Shown here: positions 42,254 through 51,867 of the stretch, in pieces
Layout of the letters: each line of letters starts with the position of its first letter
How positions within the stretch are numbered: the first letter of the stretch is position 1
From: Lachnospiraceae bacterium
Lineage (GTDB): Bacteria > Bacillota > Clostridia > Lachnospirales > Lachnospiraceae
Direction of reading: 5' to 3'
NCBI GenBank assembly: GCA_017540605.1
Contig: JAFYAS010000033.1
Coordinates: 1 to 64,000, forward strand
Length of the DNA stretch: 64,000 bases
Notes under the pieces: model-generated
What the model was told of the DNA's origin: nothing
What the model saw: the letters and a program-made list of their open reading frames with translations, nothing else
Database searches by the model: none
Translations under genes and position numbers: made by a program

Positions 42254-43036
42254 ATGATCGATCAATTTAAGAACCTGAAGAGGTATTCGTTCTTGCTTCA
42301 GGAATTGGTAAAGAAGGGAATAAAGCTTAAATACCGCCGTTCATACCTTGGTATTTTATGGTCTATGCTTGAGCCCCTACTTTACATGATAGTGCTTACT
42401 ATTGTTTTTGGAACCTTGCTTGGACATGATGAAAAAAGCTATCCGGTATATATATTGTCAGGTAGGCTTCTGTATTCTTTTTTCAACGGGGCGACCAAGA
42501 GCTGTCTTACATCCATCAGGAAAAATGCAGGTATGATAAAGAAGGTATATGTACCGAAATACATTTATCCTATGTCCTGTGTGCTTATTGATTTTGCGAT
42601 ATTTTTATTGTCGCTTCCGGTGCTTTTTGTAGTATCACTTGTGCTTGGAGTATACCCCAGTGTATCCACACTGTTTTGTATTATTCCGCTGCTTAACCTT
42701 TTGATGCTCACATATGGAGTTGGTATGATACTTGCGACAGTAGGAGTGTTCTTTAGGGATATGGAATATATCTGGTCTGTGGCCACCACACTTATCATGT
42801 ATCTTTCGGCAATATTCTACAAGCCTGAGAGGATATTCAAGCATGGTGGTATGGCTGTGTATATGCTTAAGGTCAATCCGCTTTTTGATATCATAGACAA
42901 TTTCAGAAGCGGAATATTTGGCGAAAGCATTAATTGGCACTACACATTATACAGTACGGTATTTGCTGTAGTAAGTCTGATCATCGGACTTTTTGTATTC
43001 AAGAAGCGTCAGGATGATTTTATACTTCATTTGTAA
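42254..43036 (+). CDS. ABC-2 type polysaccharide/teichoic acid exporter permease (TagG-like)
   Basis: 260 residues with six predicted membrane segments. LVKKGIKLKYRRSYLGILWSMLEPLL is the classic start of TagG/RfbA/KpsM permeases, with the amphipathic helix and the W-S-x-L-x-P turn; FFRDMEYIWSVA and FKKRQDDFILHL close it. It exports lipid-linked polymer from the cytosol with the ATPase encoded 14 bases downstream. Confidence 0.9.
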   Translation: MIDQFKNLKRYSFLLQELVKKGIKLKYRRSYLGILWSMLEPLLYMIVLTIVFGTLLGHDEKSYPVYILSGRLLYSFFNGATKSCLTSIRKNAGMIKKVYVPKYIYPMSCVLIDFAIFLLSLPVLFVVSLVLGVYPSVSTLFCIIPLLNLLMLTYGVGMILATVGVFFRDMEYIWSVATTLIMYLSAIFYKPERIFKHGGMAVYMLKVNPLFDIIDNFRSGIFGESINWHYTLYSTVFAVVSLIIGLFVFKKRQDDFILHL

Positions 43037-43050
43037 GAGGGATAATATAT

Positions 43051-43809
43051 ATGGCAGGATCAAAGGTAGTACTTGAGGCGGAAGGCATAGGGATGCGCTT
43101 CAACCTGAGTATGGAAAAGGTAGACAATCTAAAGGAATATTTTATCAAGTCACTAAAGAAAGAGATGCGCTTCAACGAATTTTGGGCTTTGAAGGATGTT
43201 TCTTTTAAGCTTTGCAGAGGTGACAGGATTGGCGTTTTGGGAACCAACGGCGCGGGAAAAAGTACACTGATGAAGGTGTGTGCCGGAGTTTTCAAGCCTA
43301 CTGAGGGTACTGTTACAAAGCATGGAAGACTGGTTCCTCTTTTGGAGCTTGGAGCTGGATTCGATAAACAGTATACGGGTGCTGAGAATATATTCCTCTA
43401 TGGAGCTATGCTTGGACTTGACAAGAAGTTCATAGCCTCGAAGTTCGATGAGATAGTGGAATTTTCTGAGCTTAAGAAGTTTATAGATGTTCCTCTTAAG
43501 AACTATTCTTCGGGTATGCGTTCAAGGCTCGGATTTTCTATAGCTACTACGGTAAAGCCTGATATTTTGATACTTGATGAGGTGCTTTCCGTCGGAGATG
43601 CGAAGTTCAAGAAAAAAAGTGAAAAAAAAGTGCTTTCCATGATGGATGACGGAGCAAGTGTGCTCTTTGTTTCTCATTCCATGAAGCAGGTAAAGAGAAT
43701 ATGCAACAAGGCGATTATACTTGAGCAGGGTAGACTTGTGGCAGCGGGTGATGTTGAGCCTATGCTTGAGAAGTATGACGAGATGCTAGGAGGAGTGGAT
43801 GATGAATAA
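43051..43809 (+). CDS. ABC exporter ATPase (TagH-like)
   Basis: 252 residues: Walker A GVLGTNGAGKSTLMK, signature YSSGMRSRLGF, Walker B DILILDEVLSVGDAKF and switch SHSMKQVKRIC, the pattern of KpsT/TagH/Wzt proteins. There is no C-terminal carbohydrate-binding domain, so end-group recognition of the Wzt kind is not expected. Its last codons overlap the start of the phosphofructokinase gene. Confidence 0.9.
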   Translation: MAGSKVVLEAEGIGMRFNLSMEKVDNLKEYFIKSLKKEMRFNEFWALKDVSFKLCRGDRIGVLGTNGAGKSTLMKVCAGVFKPTEGTVTKHGRLVPLLELGAGFDKQYTGAENIFLYGAMLGLDKKFIASKFDEIVEFSELKKFIDVPLKNYSSGMRSRLGFSIATTVKPDILILDEVLSVGDAKFKKKSEKKVLSMMDDGASVLFVSHSMKQVKRICNKAIILEQGRLVAAGDVEPMLEKYDEMLGGVDDE

Positions 43810-45031
43810 TCTTTTGGTAGCGCAATCAGGCGGTCCTACGGCTGCCATCAATGCAACTGTTGTTGGTGTACTTGAAATGGCGAAGCTCTCAGATAGGATT
43901 GACAAGGTCTACGGAGCGAAATACGGCATCAAGGGAGTGTTTGAGGAGAACTTTATCGATCTTGAGGCTCTTCAGCACAATACAAAGCAGCTTGATATAC
44001 TGAAGCAGACACCGGCTGCTGTTTTAGGCTCGTGTAGGTTTAAGCTTGGAAAAAGCGGAGACGGTAATCTTGAGGGGCAATGCGCTAAGATAGTTGAGAT
44101 CTTAAGGAAGCATGAGATCAATTATTTTGTATATATCGGTGGCAATGATTCTATGGATACGGTAAGCAAGCTTTCTACCTATTGCGAAAAGCATGGTATC
44201 GAAGATATAAAGGTGATAGGAGCTCCCAAAACTATAGACAATGATCTTGTAGGAACGGACCACTGTCCGGGCTTTGGATCGGCGGCCAAGTATATAGCTA
44301 CTACTGTTATGGAGCTTGAAAGAGATGTGGCTGTTTATGATATTCCTGCAGTTACCGTAGTGGAGATCATGGGAAGAAATGCGGGTTGGCTTACCGCTTC
44401 CACAGCTCTTGCGAGAGCCAACGGAGGTAAGGGTCCTTCACTTATTTATCTTTGCGAGCGTGAGTTTGATGTGGATCGCTTTATTGAGGATGTGAAGGAT
44501 AAGATAGAAAAAGAGAACGGTATTCTGGTTGCTGTCAGTGAAGGTATAAAGAATGCAGAGGGAACCTATATCTCAGAGCTTTATAAACCCAATATCGTAG
44601 ATGAATTCGGACATGGATATTTAGCCGGTGTAGGCCAGGTGCTTACGGATATTATCAGAGAGAGGATAGGCTGCAAGGTAAGAGCAGTAGAATTAAATCT
44701 TATGCAAAGATGTGCGGCTCATATTGCTTCCGCCACCGATCTTGAGGAATCGAGAATGCTGGGTATGAAGGCGGTGAATGCTGCTTTAGAAGGAAAGACC
44801 GGAGTGATGGTAGCTATAAAGAGACTTCCTTCAAAGGATTATGCCATAAATTTTTGCTATGCTGATGTAAATGAAGTCGCCAATGCGGAAAAGACCGTAC
44901 CTCTTGATTGGATCACCGAGGATGGACATGATGTTACGGACGAGCTTTATGATTATCTCTATCCGCTTATAGAGGGTGAGAGAAGAATAAGGTTTAAGAA
45001 TGGAATTCCCAATGAGATAAGTATATTGTAA
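43799..45031 (+). CDS. 6-phosphofructokinase, pyrophosphate-dependent type
   Basis: 410 residues (or 409 from the second ATG at 43802). LLVAQSGGPTAAINATVVG, YIGGNDSMDTVSKL, GAPKTIDNDLVGTDHCPGFG and EIMGRNAGWLTA are PFK landmarks. The Lys in PKTIDND and the Asp/Asn pattern of GGNDS are typical of PPi-using enzymes rather than ATP-PFK. It catalyses fructose-6-phosphate to fructose-1,6-bisphosphate reversibly. The start lies inside the last codons of the ABC ATPase with AGGAGG there, so it is translationally linked to the exporter, perhaps by chance of packing. Confidence 0.85.
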   Translation: MMNNLLVAQSGGPTAAINATVVGVLEMAKLSDRIDKVYGAKYGIKGVFEENFIDLEALQHNTKQLDILKQTPAAVLGSCRFKLGKSGDGNLEGQCAKIVEILRKHEINYFVYIGGNDSMDTVSKLSTYCEKHGIEDIKVIGAPKTIDNDLVGTDHCPGFGSAAKYIATTVMELERDVAVYDIPAVTVVEIMGRNAGWLTASTALARANGGKGPSLIYLCEREFDVDRFIEDVKDKIEKENGILVAVSEGIKNAEGTYISELYKPNIVDEFGHGYLAGVGQVLTDIIRERIGCKVRAVELNLMQRCAAHIASATDLEESRMLGMKAVNAALEGKTGVMVAIKRLPSKDYAINFCYADVNEVANAEKTVPLDWITEDGHDVTDELYDYLYPLIEGERRIRFKNGIPNEISIL

Positions 45032-45038
45032 GAATAAA

Positions 45039-45070
45039 ATCCCCCTCACTACTAAGCGTAAGGGGGATTA
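45039..45070. terminator. Bidirectional terminator between PFK and GT2
   Basis: ATCCCCCT (45039-45046) pairs with AGGGGGAT (45061-45068); A-rich on the left, TATTCATTTT on the right. Confidence 0.7.
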
Positions 45071-45076
45071 TTCATT

Positions 45077-45841
45077 TTACTGTTTCATAAGCTTTTTCTT
45101 TATATGGAGTGTATCTGAAAACATCCTGATGATATCCTTTATTCTGATACGGGAGCCTGAACCCTGAAGGGTTCTGGTATAAATAACCTCGACAGGCATC
45201 TCCATGATCTTTCTTTTTTCCTTGGCGGCTGTTGCCAAAATCTCAATATCGAAGGCATAGCCCTTGGTCATGATATCCTTTATGATGGGCTTTATTACAT
45301 CTGCCTTATATAGCTTTATTCCGGTCTGGGTATCCTTGGTGTTTAATCTAAAGAGGATTTTTAGCATAGCATAATAGCCGTAGCTGAAAACCTTTCTTAT
45401 GGCAGGATAGTCGACTCTTGAGTCCTTATGAAGCTTTGAGCCGATGACTATATCGGCATCATTTTCAATAAGGGTCTTTGTAAAGCCTCGAAGATGGAGG
45501 GGTGACAGATCAAGGTCAGAGTCCAAAAAGGCTATAAGCTCTCCCTTTGCCTTAAGTATACCGACTTTAAGCGCGCCTCCCTTTCCTCTATTTTTGGAAT
45601 ATGAGATGACCTTTATATGCTTTGGATCAAGCTGTCTTGCCCTCATGGCCTCGTGAAAGGTGTTGTCTTGGCTTCCATCATTTACCAATATGATCTCATA
45701 TTTTTTGGCAAATGTACCGACAGCTTCGTTGACTGTCAGGGCGTTGTTGAATAGGTTTGCTCCCTCATTGTAGGCGGGAAGCACGACTGACAATTTCCTA
45801 TCCTCAAGGAAAAAATCGTCATAGGAGTGAAGATTCCACAT
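45077..45841 (-). CDS. Glycosyltransferase family 2, dolichol-phosphate mannosyltransferase-like
   Basis: 254 residues on the minus strand. KLSVVLPAYNEGANLFNNAL, VNDGSQDNT, NRGKGGALKVGILKAKGELIAFLDSDLDLSP with the D-S-D-L-D metal site, and DTQTGIKLYKADV match the DPM1/GtrB class that loads a sugar onto polyprenyl phosphate. It lacks the C-terminal membrane helices of GtrB, so it is probably a soluble DPM1-type form. It is divergent from glmS and has its own promoter at 45886-45914. Confidence 0.85.
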   Translation of the reverse strand: MWNLHSYDDFFLEDRKLSVVLPAYNEGANLFNNALTVNEAVGTFAKKYEIILVNDGSQDNTFHEAMRARQLDPKHIKVISYSKNRGKGGALKVGILKAKGELIAFLDSDLDLSPLHLRGFTKTLIENDADIVIGSKLHKDSRVDYPAIRKVFSYGYYAMLKILFRLNTKDTQTGIKLYKADVIKPIIKDIMTKGYAFDIEILATAAKEKRKIMEMPVEVIYTRTLQGSGSRIRIKDIIRMFSDTLHIKKKLMKQ

Positions 45842-45885
45842 AATAATAACCGCTTTCTTGACAAAATATATATAAATACTGTCTC

Positions 45886-45914
45886 AGTATAATGATTTTC
45901 CGTGATATTTGCAA
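45886..45914 (-). promoter_or_regulatory. Promoter of the minus-strand GT2
   Basis: Read on minus: TTGCAA (45914-45909), 17 bp, TATACT (45891-45886). It abuts the glmS promoter at 45916, so the two divergent promoters may compete or share a regulator. Confidence 0.55.
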
Positions 45915-45915
45915 G

Positions 45916-45944
45916 TTGTTTTTGTTGCAAATAAATGTTATAAT
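45916..45944 (+). promoter_or_regulatory. Promoter of glmS
   Basis: TTGTTT (45916-45921), 17 bp, TATAAT (45939-45944) with an extended -10 TG (TGTTATAAT). The leader to the ATG at 46014 is only about 60 bases. Confidence 0.65.
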
Positions 45945-46013
45945 CACATAGCGTGTGCATTTTTCGAAGTGTTCAAAAATGCTAGTTCGGTTTATTTTAC
46001 GGAGGACAATATA

Positions 46014-47840
46014 ATGTGTGGAATTGTAGGATATATCGGTGAGGAGCAGGCAGCTCCCATACTTCTTAAAGGACTTTCAAAGCTTGAGTACAGAGGCTAT
46101 GATTCAGCAGGTGTTGCCGTATTTGACGGCAAGGATATAGAAGTAGTAAAGGCGAAGGGAAGGCTTGATGCTCTTAGGGATCTGACCAATGACGGAAAGA
46201 ATCTTGACGGATTTATCGGTATAGGCCATACGAGATGGGCCACTCACGGAGAGCCCTCTGTTCCCAATGCTCATCCTCATTACAACAAGGACAGATCTAT
46301 TGCCGTTGTTCACAACGGTATCATTGAGAATTATATCCCTTTGAAGGAAAAGCTTATAAAGAAGGGCTACAAGTTCGTATCCGAGACTGATACGGAGGTA
46401 GTTGCCCAGCTTCTTGATTATTATTATACAGGCAATCCCCTTGAGACTATTTCCAAGGTAATGCACAGAGTTCAGGGATCCTATGCTTTGGGTATTCTTT
46501 TCAAGGAGCATCCCGGAAAGGTATATGCCGTCAGAAAGGATAGCCCCCTTATCGTGGGAGTGTCAGAGACAGGCAATTATATAGCATCAGATGTTCCCGC
46601 CATTCTTGAGCATACTAGAAATGTATATTATATTGAGAACAGAGAGATTGTAGAGCTTAAGAGCGATTCCGTAAGCTTCTTCAATGAGGATATGGAGCCT
46701 ATTGAGAAGGAAATAAGCGTAGTAGAATGGGATGCGGTTTCTGCCGAAAAGGGCGGATATGAGCATTTTATGCTAAAGGAGATCTACGAGCAGCCCAAGG
46801 CGGTGCTCGATACCATCTCACCCAGGATCAAGGGCGATAAGATAGAGATCGAGGAGCTTAATATGAGCTCTGAGGATATAAAGAACATCAAAAGGATATA
46901 CATCATAGGCTGTGGATCGGCTTATCATGTGGGAGTGGTTGGAAAGTATCTCTTTGAGGATATCACAAGGATTCCTGTTGAGATCGATCTGGCGTCGGAG
47001 TTCAGGTACAGAAAGCCCATTATTGAGAAGGATTCCATGGTGATCGTTATCAGCCAGTCAGGCGAGACCGCTGACTCCCTTGCGGCCCTTCGTGAATCAC
47101 AAAAGCTTGGAGCAAAGGTTTTGGCTATCGTCAATGTGGTAGGCTCAACAATAGCAAGAGAAGCGGACAATGTTATGTACACCTGGGCAGGACCTGAGAT
47201 TGCCGTAGCTACCACAAAGGCATATAGCACACAGCTTTCAGCTCTTTACCTGCTTGCTACGCTTTTTGGAAAGGAGCGCGGAGTTTTAGAGGATGAGGCA
47301 TACAATGAGATGCTAAAGGAACTCACTGAGCTTCCTGAAAAGATTCAGTCAATACTTGGTGATAAGGAGAGGATTCAGTGGTTTGCAAGCAAATATGCCA
47401 ATGCCAAGGATGTATTCTTCATCGGTAGAGGTATGGATTACGCAACCTCTCTTGAAGGATCACTTAAGCTTAAGGAGATTTCATACATCCACTCAGAGGC
47501 CTATGCTGCAGGCGAGCTAAAGCATGGAACAATCTCGCTCATAGAGGACGGCGTGCTGGTTGTGGCACTTGCTACACAGCCTGAACTTTATGAGAAGATG
47601 ATAAGCAATATAAAAGAGGTAACAACCAGGGGAGCTTATGTATTCGCTCTTACCTGTCAGGGCAATTTTGCAATGGAGGATACGGCTAACTTTACGGTAT
47701 ATGTACCGAAGACTCTGCCCTGCTTCCAGCCATCCCTTACTGTTATTCCTTTACAGCTTTTCGGATACTATGTATCTGTTGCAAAGGGACTTGATGTGGA
47801 TAAGCCCAGAAACCTCGCAAAATCAGTGACGGTAGAGTAA
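46014..47840 (+). CDS. glmS: Glutamine-fructose-6-phosphate aminotransferase GlmS
   Basis: The start at 46014 puts Cys at position 2 (MCGIVGYIG), the nucleophile of the class II glutaminase after Met removal, with GGAGG upstream; a longer frame upstream is not supported. The 608-residue enzyme has the amidotransferase domain (1-220, with GHTRWATHG and HPH) and two SIS domains (IIGCGSAYHVG, VISQSGETADS, FIGRGMDYATSLEGSLKLKEISY) and ends KSVTVE. It makes glucosamine-6-phosphate for peptidoglycan; GlmM at 15 kb takes the next step. Confidence 0.95.
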   Translation: MCGIVGYIGEEQAAPILLKGLSKLEYRGYDSAGVAVFDGKDIEVVKAKGRLDALRDLTNDGKNLDGFIGIGHTRWATHGEPSVPNAHPHYNKDRSIAVVHNGIIENYIPLKEKLIKKGYKFVSETDTEVVAQLLDYYYTGNPLETISKVMHRVQGSYALGILFKEHPGKVYAVRKDSPLIVGVSETGNYIASDVPAILEHTRNVYYIENREIVELKSDSVSFFNEDMEPIEKEISVVEWDAVSAEKGGYEHFMLKEIYEQPKAVLDTISPRIKGDKIEIEELNMSSEDIKNIKRIYIIGCGSAYHVGVVGKYLFEDITRIPVEIDLASEFRYRKPIIEKDSMVIVISQSGETADSLAALRESQKLGAKVLAIVNVVGSTIAREADNVMYTWAGPEIAVATTKAYSTQLSALYLLATLFGKERGVLEDEAYNEMLKELTELPEKIQSILGDKERIQWFASKYANAKDVFFIGRGMDYATSLEGSLKLKEISYIHSEAYAAGELKHGTISLIEDGVLVVALATQPELYEKMISNIKEVTTRGAYVFALTCQGNFAMEDTANFTVYVPKTLPCFQPSLTVIPLQLFGYYVSVAKGLDVDKPRNLAKSVTVE

Positions 47841-47858
47841 TTATTAAGGAGAGAACAA

Positions 47859-49082
47859 ATGGCTAAGAATTCAGACTTATATGAAGACGACGAGATCGAT
47901 ATTGTCGAAACCCGAAGCAAGAAGGGTCAGGGTAACAAGAAAAAGAAACCTATCAATTTAAAGCTTGTACTGCTCATTGAGGTGATCATCCTCATAGTTC
48001 TTGGGATATTCTATGCAATATGGTCGCTTAATCACGCAGTTGATCAGATTCAATACGAAGAGATCAAGCCGGAGGAGATTGAGATCAATACCGAGGAGGG
48101 TGTGGGAATCGACGAAGAGGCATTGAAGGAGATGACCACAGGCTACACAAGCATTGCATTATTCGGTGGCGATTCGCGTCAGGGCTCTGTAGGAAAAGGT
48201 GCTCACAGTGACGCAATATTGGTTGCTAATATCAACAACGAGACCAAGGAAGTAAAGCTTGTTTCGGTTTACCGTGATTCACTTTTACAGATAGCATTTG
48301 AGAGCAAGGAGCCCTCTACCGATAAGGTAACTCAGGCACATTTCTATGGTGGACCAAAGATGGCTATCAATACACTTAACAGGAATCTTGACCTTGCCAT
48401 AAAGGATTATGTATCAGTTAATTTCCAGGCAGTTATGAAGGCGGTAGATGTAGTTGGCGGCGTTGAGATCACTCTTAAGAAGAAAGAGCTTAAGAAGTTC
48501 AATATGTCTATCAAGGAGCAGGATAAGCATTATCATACGGGACTTCCTTTGATCGACACTCCGGGTACATATCTTATGAACGGTACACAGGCACTTGCTT
48601 ATGCCAGAATAAGAAATACCGATCAGGGTGATATCACAAGAACAGAGAGACAAAGACATGTTATAAGTCTTGTGGTTGCCAAGGTTAAAAAGCAGGGAAT
48701 CGGAAAGCTCAATGAGCTTGTAGATCAGGTATTCCCTTATATTTCCACAAGTATTTCAAAGGCTGAGCTTTTGGAGATGGCAAAGAGCATCTTCGATTAT
48801 GAGCTCACCGACAATACAGGCTTCCCCTTCACCTTTGGTTCCATTATGCTTGGAAAGAAGGGCGCAGTCCTTCCTCCCGCTACATTGGAGACCAATGTAA
48901 TCGCACTTCACAAATGGATGTTTGATGATGAGAATTATCAGCCTTCACAGACAGTCAAGAATATCAGTCAGGGTATCATCACAGAGTCCGGCGTACAGGC
49001 GAAAGAGATCAAGTTTAAGGATAAGACAACTACTGAGGAGAGCTCTGACTCAAGCTCAGAGGCTTCAACTGCTTCGAATTAG
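47859..49082 (+). CDS. LytR-CpsA-Psr (LCP) family protein, wall polymer ligase candidate
   Basis: 407 residues. A cytosolic charged start, one transmembrane helix (LVLLIEVIILIVLGIFYAIW, about 31-50), then the LCP domain: SIALFGGDSRQGSVGKGAHSDAILVANI, VYRDSL (the conserved Arg), VDVVGGVEITL, GTYLMNGTQALAYARIR and GDITRTERQRHVI. The C-terminus is Ser-rich. LCP proteins transfer teichoic acids or capsule from undecaprenyl carriers to peptidoglycan, the last step for the polymer genes at 22-44 kb. It starts 18 bases after glmS. Confidence 0.9.
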   Translation: MAKNSDLYEDDEIDIVETRSKKGQGNKKKKPINLKLVLLIEVIILIVLGIFYAIWSLNHAVDQIQYEEIKPEEIEINTEEGVGIDEEALKEMTTGYTSIALFGGDSRQGSVGKGAHSDAILVANINNETKEVKLVSVYRDSLLQIAFESKEPSTDKVTQAHFYGGPKMAINTLNRNLDLAIKDYVSVNFQAVMKAVDVVGGVEITLKKKELKKFNMSIKEQDKHYHTGLPLIDTPGTYLMNGTQALAYARIRNTDQGDITRTERQRHVISLVVAKVKKQGIGKLNELVDQVFPYISTSISKAELLEMAKSIFDYELTDNTGFPFTFGSIMLGKKGAVLPPATLETNVIALHKWMFDDENYQPSQTVKNISQGIITESGVQAKEIKFKDKTTTEESSDSSSEASTASN

Positions 49083-49091
49083 GAGAGTAAG

Positions 49092-50024
49092 ATGATAAAC
49101 AGAGAGGCATTTTCCATAAAGTCAGCGAATGAAGTAAGTCAGCTTGCGGGAATGAAATGGGTTCCTTCCGTAACCCCTATCGCAGTACTTCAGATATGCC
49201 ACGGCATGAAGGAGCACCTTATAAGGTATGACGAATTTGCTGAATTTCTCGCAGAACGGGGGATATTGGTAGTGGCTGTGGATCTTCCCGGTCACGGTCA
49301 TTCCGTAAAGGATGAGAGCGAACTTGGATATTTTGGTGATGAGCCTGTAAATGCAAGACTTGTTGAAGATCTTTTTAGAACAAGAACCTATATTCAAAAG
49401 GAATACAGTCATCTGCCTTACTTTATCATGGGTCACAGCATGGGCTCTATCATTGTGAGAGACTTTATACTGATGCACCATGATGGACTCGCAGGAGTGA
49501 TACTCATGGGGTGCGTTGATTACAGCACGATGAAGTGTAAGTCGGGCAAGGTTTTCCTTACCATGATGTCGCTTTTACATCTTAAGAGATTTAAGTATAG
49601 GAGTGTTATGGCTGATCATATGGGACTTGCAACCTTTGATAAGCCCTATAAGAATGAGAAGATCAGGAATACATGGCTTTCAAGAGATAAGGAGGAGGTT
49701 GAGAAATTCAACCAGGATCCTCTTTGCAATTACACCTATGCACTTCAGGTATATAAGGTTACGCTAAACGGTATGCTGATGGCAAGAGATCCGGAAAAGC
49801 TTGCCGAGCTTCCCGAGGGGCTTCCTATGTTAGTAGTAAGCGGAACCGATGATTCAGCCGGAGAGTTTGGAAAGGCGCCTAAAAAGGTTGCCAGGATATA
49901 CAGAGCAAATGGTTTAAAGGTTATACTTCGTATGTACAAGAATGCAAGACATGAGCTTTTGCATGAGCTTAACAGAGAACAGGTTTACGGAGATATACTT
50001 AAGTGGATCAACCATGTAATGTAA
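49092..50024 (+). CDS. Alpha/beta hydrolase (monoacylglycerol lipase / lysophospholipase-like)
   Basis: 310 residues. ICHGMKEHLIRYDEFAEFLA gives the oxyanion loop, DLPGHGHS a typical strand-turn, and FIMGHSMGSIIVRDF the nucleophile elbow G-x-S-x-G. A late DDSAGEFG Asp and NARHELLHE His complete the triad. The class covers lysophospholipases and carboxylesterases; no signal peptide, so it acts inside. It follows the LCP gene by nine bases. Confidence 0.8.
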   Translation: MINREAFSIKSANEVSQLAGMKWVPSVTPIAVLQICHGMKEHLIRYDEFAEFLAERGILVVAVDLPGHGHSVKDESELGYFGDEPVNARLVEDLFRTRTYIQKEYSHLPYFIMGHSMGSIIVRDFILMHHDGLAGVILMGCVDYSTMKCKSGKVFLTMMSLLHLKRFKYRSVMADHMGLATFDKPYKNEKIRNTWLSRDKEEVEKFNQDPLCNYTYALQVYKVTLNGMLMARDPEKLAELPEGLPMLVVSGTDDSAGEFGKAPKKVARIYRANGLKVILRMYKNARHELLHELNREQVYGDILKWINHVM

Positions 50025-50044
50025 TAAAAGATGAGGTAAATATC

Positions 50045-50875
50045 ATGAACAAAAACGAACTTCAAAAGGTTGTAACAGAAGTTAGAAAGGGCATCATAGA
50101 ATCAACCTATCATGCAAAAAGCGGACATCCCGGCGGATCCCTTTCGGCAGCAGAGCTTTTTACTTACCTTTATTTTGAGGTAATGAACATTGATCCGAAG
50201 AATCCCAAGGATCCCGACAGAGATCGTTTTGTGCTTTCAAAGGGACATACTGCTCCTGGACTTTATTCCACGTTGGCGGAGAGAGGATATTTTGACAAGG
50301 AAGCCCTTAAGACTCTTAGACATGTTGGATCATTTCTTCAGGGACATCCCGATATGAAGGGAACTCCCGGTGTTGATATGAGTTCAGGATCACTTGGTCA
50401 GGGACTTTCTACGGCAGTAGGTATGGCTCTTGGAGCAAAGCTTTCCGGAAAGTCATATAAGACCTATTGTCTTTGTGGTGACGGAGAGCTTGAAGAGGGT
50501 CAGATCTGGGAAGCGGCTATGTTCGCCGGTCACAGAAAGCTTGACAATCTCACTGTTATAGTGGATTATAACAATCTTCAGATAGACGGAACTCTTGATG
50601 AGGTATGTTCTCCCTATCCCATAGGACCCAAGTTTGAAGCCTTCAACTTCTATGTGATCAATCTTGCAGACGGTAATGATTTTGATCAGATAAAGGCTGC
50701 ATTTGACGAGGCAGCAACCATCAATGATAAGCCTGTATGTATCATTGCAAATACAATCAAGGGTAAGGGCATATCATTTATGGAGAATAAGGCGGGCTGG
50801 CACGGCAAGGCCTGCAATGACGAAGAATATAAAGCCGCTATGGAAGAACTTAAGAAGGCAGGTGAGGCATTATGA
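50045..50875 (+). CDS. Transketolase, N-terminal (TPP-binding) subunit
   Basis: Start at 50045 (MNKNELQKVV) after GATGAGGT; an upstream frame ATG at 50003 overlaps the hydrolase gene. 276 residues: SGHPGGSLSAAELFTYLYF, LSKGHTAPGLYSTLAERG, and the thiamine diphosphate motif GDGELEEGQIWEAAMFAGHRKLDN with IVDYNNLQIDG. Many Firmicutes and archaea carry transketolase as two genes. Its stop overlaps the start of the second half. Confidence 0.9.
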   Translation: MNKNELQKVVTEVRKGIIESTYHAKSGHPGGSLSAAELFTYLYFEVMNIDPKNPKDPDRDRFVLSKGHTAPGLYSTLAERGYFDKEALKTLRHVGSFLQGHPDMKGTPGVDMSSGSLGQGLSTAVGMALGAKLSGKSYKTYCLCGDGELEEGQIWEAAMFAGHRKLDNLTVIVDYNNLQIDGTLDEVCSPYPIGPKFEAFNFYVINLADGNDFDQIKAAFDEAATINDKPVCIIANTIKGKGISFMENKAGWHGKACNDEEYKAAMEELKKAGEAL

Positions 50876-51807
50876 TGGGAGATATGATCGCAACCAGAGA
50901 CAGCTACGGAAACGAGCTTGTAGCTCTCGGCAAGGAATTTGAAAATCTCGTGGTGCTTGATGCCGATCTTGCAGAGGCAACAAAGACCAACAAATTCAAG
51001 AAGGAATTTCCGGATAGACATATAGATTGCGGTATCGCAGAGGCCAATATGGCAGGCATAGCAGGAGGACTTTCAACTGCCGGATTCGTACCCTTTATGA
51101 GTTCATTTGCCATGTTTGCTGCGGGCAGAGCCTATGAGCAGGTGAGAAATACCATAGGATATCCTCACCTCAATGTAAAGATCGGTGCAACTCATGCAGG
51201 TATATCCGTTGGAGAAGACGGAGCAACCCACCAGTGCTTAGAGGATATAGCCCTGATGCGAGAGATACCCGGTATGGTAGTTATCAATCCATCGGATGAT
51301 GTGGAAGCGAGAGCTGCGGTTCGTGCAGCCTATAAGCACGAGGGACCTGTATATATGAGATTTGGTCGTCTTGCGGTTCCCGTGATCAATGATGAGGCAA
51401 GCTACGAGTTTGAGATAGGTAAGGGAGTCACACTTAAGGATGGCAAGGATCTTACTATTATCGCTACGGGACTTCCTGTATCAGAGGCGGTGAAGGCATC
51501 CGAGCTTTTGGAAGCTGAGGGCATAAGTGCAAGGGTTATCAATATTCACACCATAAAGCCTATAGATGAAGATATCATTATAAAGGCGGCTGTTGATACC
51601 GGAAGGATATTTACGGTTGAGGAGCATTCAGTGATAGGCGGACTTGGAAGTGCGGTAGCAGAGGTGCTATCAGAAAAATGTCCCACAAAGCTTAAGAGGA
51701 TAGGTATCTACGATCGTTTCGGTGAGTCGGGACCTGCGAAGGAGCTTTTGAAAAAATACGGACTCACAGCGGAAGGTATTGTAAAGACCGTAAAAGAAAA
51801 CATGTAA
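50872..51807 (+). CDS. Transketolase, C-terminal subunit
   Basis: 311 residues (309 or 310 from nearby alternatives; ATGs at 50872 and 50875). It has the pyrimidine-binding and C-terminal domains: DCGIAEANMAGIAGGLSTAG, ATHAGISVGEDGATHQ, VINPSDDVEARAAVRAAY and FTVEEHSVIGGLGSAVAE. It forms one enzyme with the preceding subunit in the non-oxidative pentose phosphate pathway, which also supplies ribulose-5-phosphate relatives used for ribitol. Confidence 0.9.
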   Translation: MMGDMIATRDSYGNELVALGKEFENLVVLDADLAEATKTNKFKKEFPDRHIDCGIAEANMAGIAGGLSTAGFVPFMSSFAMFAAGRAYEQVRNTIGYPHLNVKIGATHAGISVGEDGATHQCLEDIALMREIPGMVVINPSDDVEARAAVRAAYKHEGPVYMRFGRLAVPVINDEASYEFEIGKGVTLKDGKDLTIIATGLPVSEAVKASELLEAEGISARVINIHTIKPIDEDIIIKAAVDTGRIFTVEEHSVIGGLGSAVAEVLSEKCPTKLKRIGIYDRFGESGPAKELLKKYGLTAEGIVKTVKENM

Positions 51808-51867
51808 TAAGAGACTTTTAAGGCGATGGAATATCCGTCGCCTTTTAGTGCAAGTAGGAGTAGACGG

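Noticed and set aside
45945-46013. glmS ribozyme in the glmS leader
   Set aside because: The leader after the candidate promoter is only about 60 bases and shows none of the pseudoknot core; too short for the ribozyme.
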